From contig NC_133032.1 in NCBI RefSeq assembly GCF_048771995.1, positions 26,499,501 through 26,563,500 of the forward strand: a stretch of DNA of 64,000 bases, given 5' to 3'. A program made the translations under genes and the position numbers. Below are positions 44,064 through 57,300 of the stretch, in pieces. This DNA comes from Taeniopygia guttata (Eukaryota; Chordata; Aves; Passeriformes; Estrildidae). The notes under the pieces are model-generated. The model saw only the letters and a list, made by a program, of their open reading frames with translations, did no database searches and was not told the DNA's origin. How positions within the stretch are numbered: position 1 is the first letter of the stretch; the number at the start of each line of letters is the position of its first letter.

Positions 44064-47000
44064 AATGGTAAAAATGGAATAGGATTTGTTTTCTGACCAC
44101 TTCTAGTAGTTAGAATAGAAAAAAACTGTAGCATATGACAGCATAAACCCACCTTGAGGTGATGTGAATGTACTTTACCTTTTCCTCATTCATTGGATTG
44201 TGCCTTTCCCTTTGGAAAGAGCATTTTGTGGAGATGTGGTACCAACTGACATCCACACTTGCACAACTGTACTTTTGTATCCAGGCTGAGAATAGTCTTA
44301 GAGCCTTGCTATGGGAACTCTGTATGGTCCTGTGCATGTGCTGTCCCAGCTGGTGGTTTGTACCAGCTGTGCATCATCTGCATTTTCTGCATCTGTGTGT
44401 GTGCCTTAAACCAAGGCAGTCACTGGAGAGTCAGGGTTTTGAATAGAGAAACAAGTGCCTGCTAGATAAAGTGCCAAGGGTCTTCTAGATTACTACAACA
44501 AAGTGGAGACAGTGTTTATCCACGTGCATTTTACAGCACATTTTCCTCATTGAAAAGCAGAGATGTCTTGTACACATCTGTCATGGCAATGCCAGTCAAA
44601 TCCCATCATTATTAACTGCTTATTAATACCAGCCAGGTGTAGAGATGTGATGCTGATTTTGTATTCTGGTGTATCTCCTCTATTCTGGTAAGGAAAAGAA
44701 GCTCTGAAATAAATGATAATAAGTATTTCCTAATTAGCTGAGACACTTAAAGACTTTAAGTTACTTTATCAATAAGGCATTGGCTTTTGCTTGACATCTT
44801 TTCCTTTCCACAAAAATGCAAATGGAGCAACTCATTACAGCTGAAACAGATGCTGAGTATTCAAAAGATAACCTGAGAAGCAAACAGAGCCTGCTCTGAC
44901 TTCTGAACTGAAACTGTTCAGTGCAAAGACTGCTATAAAAACACAGACATACTCTACCTTATGGTATGTGGAGCTCTTCCTTCATGGGTTTGTTCTTTAA
45001 GTAGTGGCTGTTAGTAAACAAAAACAGAATTTAAGGGGAGCAGAGCTAAAATGGGTCTCAATCTTATTTACATCAAGCAGCTGCTGAATCTTTAGTGTCC
45101 ACTGTTCCAATGTCTTTAAAGATTTTTTTTTCTTCCCTTACCAGTAGCAGGGGAGACAAAGCTTTGCTCAGCTAAGGAACAAAGCTGCTAGGTAAGTACT
45201 TCAGTAGTTACAAAAAGATTCTGGCTTAAAAGGAGAGACTCTCAGTCTTTTTAAAGCTTTATGCCTGTAGTCTAACAAATGTTCACAGCCTCTCGGTGAT
45301 ACAAACCAGCTGTAACCATGCATTACTGTGTGTAAACAGTGTTCTCTTGCTGTAAGTGTTTCCAACAACAAAGCAGGACATACAAGCTTTACTGTTCTCT
45401 TCTCAACTTGTGTTGATTCCCTACTGCTGATAATCACCCTATTTTTAAAAATCCTGTCCGGTTCTTGAAGCCAGCAAGAGCAGGGGCCAGCACTGGATTG
45501 CATGCCAGCTGGGATTACATTCCCAGTGACAGGCTGAAAGCTGGCCTAAGAGACTGGGGTCTTGATGCAGCTTTTAGTGTCTTTGGGAAAAGGCTCATTG
45601 AAAAATCTTCAAACCCATGGAAACAATGTGCTTTTAATGCATTAGTTCATCAGGATAACCACGGCCCTACTTTTCAAGAAGGAATTCATCCAGCGAGCAT
45701 AGACTCTTCTTTTTTTTTCTTGTGTTTCATTAATTAACTCTAAAACATTCCTTACTGGAGGTGGTTATCTTTAATGCTAGTTATCATCTCTCAGAGAACT
45801 CTGAGAGGAGTCTCAAGAGTTCATAGATCAGAGTCAGTGATACTTCAGAACTGGTAGGTGTCCTAAGTAAGGTAATATAATAAGTCAAGTAAATATCCAC
45901 TTTCCCTTTTCTGATACTGCAGCTAGCAGGGTTACTTGTTTTTTTTTTCTTCTCTTATATCTATGTCTTACAAGAAATGTACCCCCTGCATTTTGCACTG
46001 ATGCCTTGGCTTTTTTGGCATCTGTCTGCCACAAAGGGGCTGATTCTAAAGGGTAGGTGCCCTTTACTATTCACATGTCTTCTCTGAGATAAACAATGCC
46101 AACAGAACTCTAGTTTATAAGTGTGTTCAAACTGAGGTAAAATTCATTTCCCAAATTATTTCCAAGCACCAAGTCCAGATGCCTACTGTTAAGGTTTGGA
46201 TTTTTCTCTTGCAGCAGCTGCAGAGTGGTTTTTTTTTTTTTTGAACAGTTGTATTGAGTTTCATAGCAGGGAAAGCTGTTTTGTTGCCAAATGGTTGTTA
46301 CCATGATTTCTACTGAAAGAAGGATTTTGGAGGGGAGAGCGAGTCCAAATGTGCTGTTTATTTCAGAGTTGTGTGGTATCTTTTAATGCACAATGTTGTT
46401 AGTAGTCTGGGTAAATGCTGCTGCTTTAGCTGACAGGAAAAACTGACATAAACCATGATGTATTCTGAACTGGGGTTTGTAACTGTTAGAAACAGCAGTC
46501 AGACATCATCGACTAGCTTTGTATTGTAAGGCCTATTGAACTGACAAGCATAAATTAACAGGAGACATCTCTTAGCTCACATGCAAGTAACTGGTTGTAT
46601 GAAGTGTAGTTTAGGCATTATACCCTCCAAATTCTGTCTTCTCTTACCCACACATGGCTGCTTATTTCTAGTGCTGCATACCTGCTCTTAACATTCTTAA
46701 TCCACAGGCACTAATTCTACCTAAAGGATATTCTAAAATGGTATGCACATGTGTTATATCCTTGACATGCTTTTTCCCAAAGTTTGCTGGAACTTGGTAG
46801 CTGGTGGAGCAAGGATTGCCTTTGGGTTTGGGCTCATGTTGCCTTTAGCAATTGTTGACATAATTCATGTTGCTAATGTTTTGTAGCTTTAATTAGGGTG
46901 GTTTTTTTTTGGAAGGCATCCACATGGTGCACTTGGAGGGTGGAGTGAGAGCTCATAGTATTGAACTGCAGCTGGTTTTGTGGTTTAGAAGGAAGTTATT

Positions 47001-50000
47001 GCTCCAGTGAACTAATAAGGATGGCACCATGTTTTTGAAGGCAGCAGTAGCAAAGTCTTTGCTGTCTTCAGATGATGGCAAGTCTTATTGAAGGATCCCA
47101 GCATGAGCAGTTCCATGCATTTCTGGACTTGTTTCATGTTATCCCTGAAATGCATGCTTGTAGCAAGAACCTGAGGTTGCTACAAACCATACTTTTGGTT
47201 CATCTAGGGCAAACACTGTTAGACCCTCCTACTTTTAAAAGTCACAGAAGTGGTGGAGTTTACCAGGTGTTACATACGGTTTGCAATTAATTAAGTGGAG
47301 GTGAGAGAAAATGCTTTATGCAATGGAAGCATTTATATGGATTACTTTAGTATTGTTCATGAACACTAAATCAGTCTCCTGTTTCAAATTATGATTAAGT
47401 ATAGTTTTGCTTTCTTTCTGTTGGACTAATAAGTCTTTTTATGAATAAGCACCTTAGGTTGTATTGTTTTAGGGCACCTTTGTAAGTTTATGCCAATGTA
47501 AATTCTTTGTATATTGTGGTAAAAGTGACCTTAATCTGATTAACCTAGGTGTCCACACTTGTTTTCTGTGGGAGAGAATCTTTCTGAGATACTTGTTCTT
47601 CTAAATACTTACCCATAATTATTTTGGTTGCAATCATTTGCTTATTTGTCTTGATTCAATTTCTTTTATCTTTTAATGTAAAAGTCTTCTCTCTTGACTA
47701 TATATTTAATTTGTGGCTTGCTCTGGGTAAGTTAATACAGCCTCAGTTTGGCCTTATTACTTCAAGTTCTAGTCTACCCTCTTTGAAGGTAATTAATATA
47801 AATTCTTGTGGTATGTTCTGTGTAGTTTCACTTCTAGATACACAGTTGCCTTTCATTGTCTTCAGCGCTATTCTGCTTGTATACTGCAGTAAAACGTGTG
47901 TTTCAGGGTTTGTTTTTTTTTTCTGTGAAGATGAGTGTGTTGTGCTACTGCTATACTTTCCCTGCTTAACATACTATTCTTTTTAATTTTCAAATTGCTT
48001 TCTTCCAAATTTCAAACCTTTCACTAATTTCTTGATCAGTATCAGAGGTAAATAAACTGCCACACCCTAGAATTGTCCTCTGTCTCTGAAGAAAAATGCC
48101 CCCAGCACAGCCCACAGGCTGGTGTATAGTATGTCCTGCTGTTTTGCTGCCATTATAGGCAGGTCTCTAGGGAGCTAATGCCCTTTAATTTCAGCAAGAT
48201 CCTGCCATGTGCCCACTTCTATCAGTCAGACTGACATACCACACAGGTATTTCCCATCTCAGGGATGAATAAATAAGATCATATTTGATATTTGTGGATA
48301 AATATTTGGCCTCCACTCTTCCCTGAAACTTGCAGGTGTCATAATTTAGGAGAACTCATGGTTACTGGCTGTGAAAGGCTGGACAGAGCTCCTGCCAGAG
48401 CCATGAAAATCTTCTCTTTTGTCAGCCAGCAGATTGGCTGTTGAGCAATTTGAGACCCTCCCTTCCCACAGAGGCCGAGTATTTTGTTACTGCAGGGCTT
48501 CCAGGCACTCCTGCATGGAGGAGAGAAAGCATGGTGGTATAGGAAGGACTGCAGAACTTGGCTGGCAAGGCAGAGCTTGATGAGCATTGAGTCTCTCTAT
48601 AAAACAGATTGTTTGTTAGCCAGTTGATGATGACTTCTGTGGAGTCTGTGCTGCTCTGTAATTATCAGGGTTGAGAAACAAGACCAAAGGTTATGGTTTG
48701 CAGGTTAAATAATCCTGTATAAAGGATGTGCAGCCTTTGGAATATCCAAAATAGTCTAGGCTTTCAAAGTAAAATAGCAAAGGTACCAGCAACTGACTTA
48801 TTTTGGCTGAATTTTCTTCCTCTGTTGAGCAATAAGGTCTGTAGACCAAAAAAAAAAAAAAATAAATTCTGAGAGCCCCACAAGAGAGTGGCTGCCAAAC
48901 AAAACAAAGGTTTCCTGTGCAATTCTAGAGAGCCAGGCTTCAGTCAGCCTTATGGCAATTGCTGGAATTTACTTACCTCTGCATTTTGTTTGACTGGGTG
49001 TCCTTCAGGCCCACAGGGGTAACCAGTTTTAACTTTGTGAATTATGAATTTTCAATTTAGATGGAAAAAAATGCAAATAGTGTTACAGAAAACCATATTA
49101 AATGGTTTCAGTGAAATGTCGTGTGGTTTACTTTTACTTTTATGCTGCCATTTATTACTAAGAGCCCAAGCACAAGCACTCCCATACTGTTGTATTTATA
49201 AACTATTTCCATGGCCAGTGCTGCAGGTTCTTCCTGTTTTGTGTCACTTGAAGCCAACTGAATGTTAACTGATGCAAGGGGATTTCTGGGTATCCCTCTT
49301 TCATGATGTTGTAACAAGAAGTGTTTTGTTCCCTACTAGCAGACCTTCCTAGCTGGCTCTGGTGGGCGGGTATTTGGGACCAGCTGCTTTGTTGTGTCAT
49401 TTTCCTTCTTGTTCTGTTCCTCAGGTACATGTGTTGGTGTACTGAGAAAGATTTCTCACCTGCTTATCCCCTGTGTTGTGGGTGTAAGTCTCTTCTGGGT
49501 TTGTGCAGGAGTTGTGGTTGAGATACCGGTGTGTGGAAGAAACTGATGTGTAAGACAAAATAGAATGGAATAAATATGGAAGTTCTGTGACAAACTCTTC
49601 TGTTTGATATGGACTCATCAACAAAAATATTTTTCTCTGCAACATACTATCTGCACTTCAATTGTAAGCTATTTGCTTCTCAGGCTAAGTTTCCCAGGCT
49701 ATTTGCTGCCTGGGAAGTCCAAGGGAAATAAATGTTTTATGCTTACTTTGTCACACTTTAGATTAAACAGCCTTTCAGTGTAGAACCTCCTTTGACCCAG
49801 GATGCCCTGATGTCAAAAACACAGTCCCCTGAAACTAAATTGGAATAATCTTGAAACAAAATCACTGAAGCTTTAATTTCCTCTTTTATTTGTGGATGCA
49901 TATGGAATAATAATTTTGCTTCATAATTTCAAGCTGAAAGATAGCTTTTCACATCTATCAAGATTTTCCTTCAAATGCATTTAATCTTTTATGCTTGATT

Positions 50001-51795
50001 CCTGAGAGGCACATTAATATTAGGAACAGGAGAATGAAAAAGGACCAAGGGCAGAGGAAAATTTTAAAAAATTGATTAGTTTTTTGTCTTTGTGTGACTT
50101 TGAAAGCTAGAGGACAGCTGAGTATTCCAGCAGCAAAAGAAGCAGGAGGCATATATAAAAAATACAGGAGGCAGTGCAGGAGAGTCAAGACAAAGAAGCA
50201 AGGTAGTGTGAAAATAGAAATATCAAGTTTTTCTTTTAACAATATTGAAAGGCAGTAAGTGAACAGAGCATATATTGAGGGGACAAATCTCAGTGTGATG
50301 TTACAGCTTTCTGACTTGTTAAGCACACCAGGAATTTGTAGAAAAGAAGGAAAGACAATGTTCAAAGCTGAATGTTGTGAACTATAATTAGTTTGAAAAG
50401 GCAAGTCCTCACACTGAAACTTTCAGACTTAGCAAAGAGGAGTGTCTTTCCCTCTGTGCCCCATATGAAAGTATCTGACAAGACTTAGATCAAGAGACAG
50501 AGGAGATATTTATGGAATGTCAACAGCACATCAAGAAGCAGTTTGTTCTTGTACTTGTGGTGGAGGATCAGCAGAAGTAGAAGGGACTTAGAAGGGAACT
50601 AAACTGAATTACTTTAATTTGACCTTTTTTCATGGATGGTCACTAGCCCAGAGTTTTGGAAATGTGAGGAGCTACTTAAAGAGATGCTATACTCCCAACT
50701 GTGTGTGCTGTGTGGGTGAAATCAGAGATCCTGGTTTTCACCACCCTCTCTAACCTCATTAGTCATAAAATTACATATAGTCTCAAAGAAGAGAACTTTT
50801 AAACAGGGAAAGCTGCCAGCCTGATCTTCCACAAAATAACAAAATTAACTCATTTGTGTCAGCATAAAGAGAAGCTTTTTTTCCTTAGGGGCTTTGTATC
50901 CCTCCCAAAGGTTTTTCACTAGCAGTCTTAGTACAGCACCAAGTATGAACATCTAACTTTTTAGGTTGCACTGAATAATCAAAGAATTGCATGCAATCAC
51001 AGTGTAAGTCCATCAAAATGGACAAATTACTAAATTACTTAAGGTCTGTTTAGCTTGAACAGGAGAACAGAAGGTTCTCCTGTTTATAGAGGTTTATTTC
51101 AGGATTCCTTGTGGATGATGCAACGTGCATAGAGTGAACTCACCTGAGGGGAGCTTGGTGACAATATTTTCTTAGGACTTGCAACATCATGCAGTCTGGA
51201 GGAAACCAGCTCTTTTGGTTTGAGGATAATTTGAAAAGCATCTGTTTTCAGATGCTTTCATTAGGTCATTCTATTAGAAATGGAAGTGCTGGAAATATTT
51301 TTGATGGGAATTATGCAGTGGAAAAAGAATGCAGTTGAATTTTATCTCTCAAATGGCTTTGTAATTTCAAAGACGTTCACAAAAAAAAAGTGGGCTTCTG
51401 AGCATGTCAAGAATGTTTGAATGACTGAAGATCAAATTGTAACTGGACTTGGTAATTACATCTTCAGTTCTGATGTAAAAGTGGCATTTTGATGAGCACT
51501 TTTGTTACCCAGTTTAAGTTATTTCATGTGGAGCTCATTCTTGTATTAAATTAGAATTTTATCTGGAACTTTCATGTCTTGAGACCACATATTTGCTTGA
51601 GACTAATGTTAGATGTGCAATGAGATGGTACCTTGAGATGTGTTTTTAAAATGATTTTAATGGTGATACTGAGGCCATTCTGTTCTTTGAGAGCAACTTT
51701 CATTGCTGGAGCCTTCTATGCTGACTTGTTGAATGTGAGTGCACTTATGTACCCCTAGAGCTGAGGAAATGAATTTTCAATTTGCTTTCAAAGGT

Positions 51796-51840
51796 AAAAA
51801 GAAAAAAAAGAAAAAAGAAAAAGCCAAAAAAAAAAAAATC
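51796..51840. repeat. A-rich low-complexity tract
   Basis: A-runs interrupted by single G or by CC (AAAGAAAAAAAAGAAAAAAG and similar), non-coding. Confidence 0.9.
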
Positions 51841-52032
51841 AAAAGACAGAATTTGTGTGATCTAAATTTGTTAAAATGCTAAATGAGGGCGATGAGAGGG
51901 GAAAGAAGGAAGGTACTGGACACTCTTTGGCTATTAGGGCTAGTATGAAATGAAATTTGAAAACAAATGAAGACAGGAGGTGGACAAATAACTTTGGTGC
52001 AGCTTTTGGATGGTTCTGTAAGTTGTTTTGGG

Positions 52033-52059
52033 TTTTTTTTTTTTTTTTTTTTTTTTTTT
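52033..52059. repeat. T27 homopolymer
   Basis: An uninterrupted run of 27 T flanked by G-rich bases on both sides (TTTTGGG on the left, GGTGGGGG on the right). It is the longest homopolymer in the window and an obvious slippage or assembly-error site. Confidence 0.97.
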
Positions 52060-54308
52060 GGTGGGGGATTGGCGTTTGTTTTGGTTTTGGTTGGCTTTAG
52101 AAATCTTGATTTCTGTTGAAACTGTTAAAGTTATGGAGTGCTAAAGCAGTGAATCCGAGTGAGTTGGATGCTGGTTTAATTGCTCTGCAACTGACAAGAG
52201 TGTGCGACCCCTTGGCAGCTGCCCTGTGCTCTGGCAGGATGAGGGACAAGCAGGCAGAGGAACAATCTGATCAGTTTTTCCACTGAGCTAACTCCCGAGC
52301 ACCTAATGTTACACACTGGTGTTTAATAAATCAGCTCTCACAACATGAGTGGGGAGAAGTTACAATTTAAGCACAGCAATAGGATCCATGTTTAAATAAA
52401 CACTGTGTAGATACTGATAGCAGCTCAATAGTCACCATGGCGGTTGCTAAAGGACATCCCTGTGTTTGAGCTTTGGGGAGAGTACATATGTGATATACAT
52501 TAGGGAGTCTGCACCAGATCATACTGTTCCATGGTGTTTATTAGTTCACGTCTGACTACTTAACACTTTCAAAATCCCTTTCTCTGCTTTCTTTGTGCCA
52601 GCTCCTGCTTTTGGGTTCAGGGGTCAGCCCTGATTGAATGAGTTTACATGTAGTCAGCTCCTAAGTCATCATCCCCACACTCTGAAAGGTGGTTTGGCAT
52701 AGAAAAGTGGAGTGGCTGGAGCCTAATGAGTCATACCCAGCTATTAAGTAGGATTTATATTGATCATAATTAAAAGTTAATTGAGAACAAAATAGTGACA
52801 TTTTTATTTTGAATGCACTGCATAGTCAAGTATTCTTTAATCATTTTCTAGCCATGATTTTTAGTCCCAGGAGACCTTACCATAAGTAAAAAGAAGGTTG
52901 GAAAGAACTTGCCCTTTGCTTAAAGGCTTAATCTTGCTTTTAAGTCTGTCCCCTGTCAACCAGAGGATCTGTTTTCCAGAATATGACTCATAATTTTAAA
53001 ATAAAATAAAATATTAATTACTAGCTGACAGTGCTAATTGCTAAGAAATTTGGGACAGTCATCTATAAATTTAAGTGAATTCCTTTTGGTTCTCTCTACA
53101 CTAAGAGAAGCCAGAATCATATGTTTCCATTTGGCCTTTGGAAGTACAGCTGAGACTTGGAAAAATAAACTTTAAGAAAAATGTTTTGTCTTGGAGTAGC
53201 AATCACTTGTTCTGAACTGAGACCTGAGTGGCAAAATGTGAATGGTGCATAGTGAGGAGAAGGGCAAAGCCTGTATGTCACCCTAAATAAAACAGTCCTT
53301 CCTAGGTGTGTAGGAAAAAGATTAACTTGTTTTGGGTGGAAGGTACAGCAGTGTTAGAAAGAAAGGCGTTCAGTAGTTATGTGTTCTCTAGCAGTGAATT
53401 TGTTGTGGTCCTTTTGTTAGTTTGTGAACGCTAATGAACTACATGTGGATTGAAAAGAAGCACCATTCTGCTACATCTACCTTGCTGGTAAAATTTTGAC
53501 ATGAACAAAACACTGGGAGTCTAGAGCTACCCTGTTAATGTATGTAGTTACCAACATGCATTCATTCTGTCAGGGGGTTTCTTACCTACATCTGTCATTA
53601 CATATCCCACATTCTCCTTGTGGTGAAACTCCTCACTTACCAGTGTTTTACACATACATTACTTGAGCTTATAACCTGTTCTTCAATATTTTCAGTTTAG
53701 TTATTTTTGAATATCAAAACACACAGATTCTCTTTCCAGTGTTTACTTAGAACTGACCCTCCCAGAGAGTAAAAGAAGTATCCAGCCCATGTTATTTTTA
53801 AGGTGTTGCCTAAACCCATTCCAAAGCCAATTCTTCAGAGGAAAGCAGAAACATAATTCATCTGCTGAAAAGGAATAACTATTTTTTTCAAGTTATAGCG
53901 GAAAAATCATTCCCTCATTTTGTTAGACAGCCAAGAAAATCCCTGACAAGTAATGAATCAAAATAATATATCAAATTTTAGTAAGAAAAGGAGAAGACTT
54001 GTAGTCCTGCTCAAGGAGGTGCGACTGTAGCAGCCGGGAGAGAATTTGATTGTTGGATGTTTAATTCTGTGGGCCTATTTGAAAATTAGGGTAAAATTTT
54101 TCATTTGGAATAATTCAGACACCTACAGAATACCTTCCTACATTGAACAGGTCAGAGCCAGCATCTTCCAAGGACTTAACATAATGCCATATCAAGTGAT
54201 ACTTGTCTTCCTAATTCTGGGATTTTTTTTAGCCACCCATCTTCCTGAGTTACATGATCCACTTATTCTGAGAACCAGGTTTTAAAATTTAGGATTGCAA
54301 ATAGAGAA

Positions 54309-54333
54309 ATATATGTGTATATATATATATGTG
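54309..54333. repeat. AT/GT dinucleotide tract
   Basis: An alternating purine-pyrimidine stretch, ATATATGTGTATATATATAT followed by ATGTG. It is a short compound microsatellite, non-coding. Confidence 0.9.
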
Positions 54334-57300
54334 TTCACTTTTGGCTTTATGCTCACCTTTCTTGTAGAGGTTAGTTACAAATATTGTGGATTCCCCACAT
54401 AGCTCTTTTGAATTCATTGCACTACACAGCAGTTAGCAATGTAAATTGTGATCCAGGCTGGGCTTGCTACCAGAGATGTTGTCACAAAAGGTGGGGTTGG
54501 GAGAAACTGCAATATTCTAGAGTGGAATTTTCCTTTCAGGATGACAACAGTACTGCTATAGTAAATGGATTAAGGAGGTAAAACGAAACAAAAGCAGTTT
54601 AGACTAGTTCACTTCTAAGGTCAGCTTAATGGGCTATGCTTGCAGGCACATACCCAGAAGAGAGACTTGAGGTGAAGCAGCACAGGACCCTCCTGGTGTT
54701 GCTTTAATTCTTGTTCCACTGCCCTCTTCACTACAAAACAAAGATTTTCACTACTGTCATGACTGTTATTTTTCCATAACATGTTTGAGATGAATGGGAA
54801 GGAAAGTACGTGGCAAGCTTCTACTGTAAGACAAATTAGGTTGGTATGTTTCAAAACACTTGAGAAAACTTTTGTTAGGAAGCTGGCTTAGAGATTGGTT
54901 GTTTTGTTTATACAATGCACATCAGCCATAAATATTTTGAATTTTTGTTAACAAAACCAAAGATGAGTTGATAAGTTTTTTTCTCCAAAGATCTCTATTT
55001 CTTTTGATAGTTCATTAGAATGCCTTATTCAATACACTTGACAGTCTGCCTTGAAGCTGTGTCAGTGGCTGGTTGACCTGTTAGCTGGCCATGTCCAGGT
55101 GACTGCTGTTTTTCTTTAACCTGTCAGTTACTTTCACTCGACCTGGTGTACTGTACATTTTGGGAAAAAACAGATAGTTAACCCTGCCGATTTTTTCCAC
55201 TATTTACAGCTATGTTGCTTATCTACCATCACCTGAGTTCAAAGCACAGTTGTCTAGGCTTCTGTATGTCTGGGCAAGATATTGACAGAAACAGCCTTAA
55301 TGAATGTTTTTTCTAGAATTCCTTTGGCAACTGCTTTTGATGACAGTTTTAGTACCATGTATATAATATCTTTTATGGAAATTCTACTGATCCTATGATT
55401 TGTAAATCTAAAGTAAAGCTCTTCTGTATTCATCTGTCCTCTGGCCTTGCTGTGACAAAGTGCAAGTCCTCATGTCTGTGGCATGTTTTTTTGAGTTAAG
55501 GGGGAAGAAAGCCTATTCATTAAGCATTTGCCAAAGCATGCCTGTTCATCTCTTCTCAATTATGTATGTGCTGTGAAATGTGTGTTTTGTGCATGAAAAT
55601 GGATTATTGGCAATTTGTCTTCTGATTAGTATTGTCAAGGACAAGTTTTTAAAGCTTTTTTCCCCTTGGTGCAGCATTCCGCAAGAGATTCCGTTTTGAA
55701 GGAACGCTGAATTTTCTCCTGTATTTCAGTCCCAGTTTGTCTTATTTTTTTTTTTTTCTCCCAAGCAATGGCCTTCTCACTTTTTAATGTAGTGTTACAG
55801 TGAATTCAAACTGAGCAGACATTCTTCTCATGCAGTTCTAGTTTTTTCTGGAGTTTAAATGCTCCTAAACTGTGCATGCTTTGGAATCTACAGCATTTCT
55901 CAGTAAAACAGATGCCATACATCAAAATCCATTTATAAGGTGGTGTAACTTGCCTCTGCAATCACAAGTTTCTGGTTTGGGTAGCAGTTTAAGTTCTAGA
56001 TGTGTATGTTTTTATTTTTAATGGGTCTGCTGGAGTGGCAGCCATGACATCAGTCCAAAACAGAATTACACAGTCATTGGAAAATGCACACTTTCATTAG
56101 CCAGCAGTGAAAGAAAGAAAGAGTGTGTTAGACTGTCAGAGTTTGTGCTCTGGAACAGATAAAAGGCCAAGTGTAGCGGCTGCCAGTTAAATAATTTCTA
56201 AAATAAGCCAGTGGACTTTTTTTCAATTGAAAGATCAGTTTTTCCATAACTCCTCTAATCTTCTAGTTACAGTTCTTGCTTTAGAAACACTACTGCAAAA
56301 CAGAGGCAGCAATACATAATCCAAGTTTTTTCTTGTTAATGTAGATTTTATTTACACATGAATACAAATTATATGTATATAATTTCTTTTTTAAAACCAC
56401 TCCCATTGCAGCATGGCACACTATTTATTGTCAGTCTGCCTACGTCTTTGAAATAAACCCTGGTGAATTTATTTTTTAAGCCTCTTTAAAGAGATTTGGG
56501 AAATCTGTGGCATCTCAGATGATGCTATCGGGTAACAAAAATGTGAGAGAGTATCGTAGATCTGCAAATAACTTCCAAGTATTGAAGACTTGGCTTCCTG
56601 CATATCTGAAAGGACTGATGTAGGACAACTGGCAAGCTCTCCCCCTCTTTCTCAGTCTGAATCTATCTAAACTCTTTTTCAGGAATTTTTGAGTATTTTT
56701 TCATCAGTTCTAAAATTTAAATTATTTTACAGGAAAATTATCAAATGGCATCTTATTTCTGTATGTGATGTGTCCTACTGTGATCTGTTCTTGTTGCTTT
56801 AGCTTCAGAATTGAGACTAAAAGTGATCAAGACATTCAACAAAACCCCTTTGCATTTCAGTTTGGAGTTGAAATGTACTTATATCTGAATCAGCTGTGAC
56901 TTGCTCACATTTTTGTCTGTGCTTACAAAGCTTAGTTCAAGCAGGATAAAAAAACAAAACCCAACATTTTTCATCTCACCAGCCTTTGGAACATTCTGTG
57001 CTATTTATTACAGCTCTTTCCATCCACAGACTATTCAGTGGCAAAAGACACATTACAGCTAAAAACCTACTTCTGGTTTTGTAATCCCACTTCTGTTTCC
57101 AACAAAACCCTCAATACAAATGTTAATCCCAACTTTGTCACAGGTTTGTAAAGAGATCAGGCATGTGAAAATTAGGTTAATTTGGTAATTGAGCTATTTG
57201 TTCATTTAGAAGCAGTCTTCAAAGGTCTCTTTCAAGTCAGACTTGAGAACTATGTGTTTTAAGTCATAGCCTGATTTCTTGGGAAGTGTAGAATTATAGG

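Larger units (their letters stand above)
43541..52020. other. Intergenic, AT-rich, nothing recognised
   Basis: Contains T17 at 44047-44063, T-runs near 46220-46232, an A-run near 48847-48861 and an A-rich tract at 51796-51840. The longest open frame (49958-50404, minus, 148 residues) is hydrophobic and poly-pyrimidine-derived, without recognisable homology. No collagen, signal-peptide exon or repeat family was seen. Confidence 0.6.

Noticed and set aside
47072-47290. Frame starting MMA, superficially like the COL5A2 start
   Set aside because: The following residues are not a signal peptide and do not resemble COL5A2, and no VWC-like cysteines follow.
49958-50404. 148-residue hydrophobic minus-strand frame
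   Set aside because: Its translation is hydrophobic because the strand is pyrimidine-rich. There is no recognisable homology, no splice support and no promoter-like context.
52890-52930. GGTTGGAAAGAAC segment resembling an antisense CR1 3' end
   Set aside because: The match is confined to a few bases and lacks the flanking ATCATAGAAT-type terminus.
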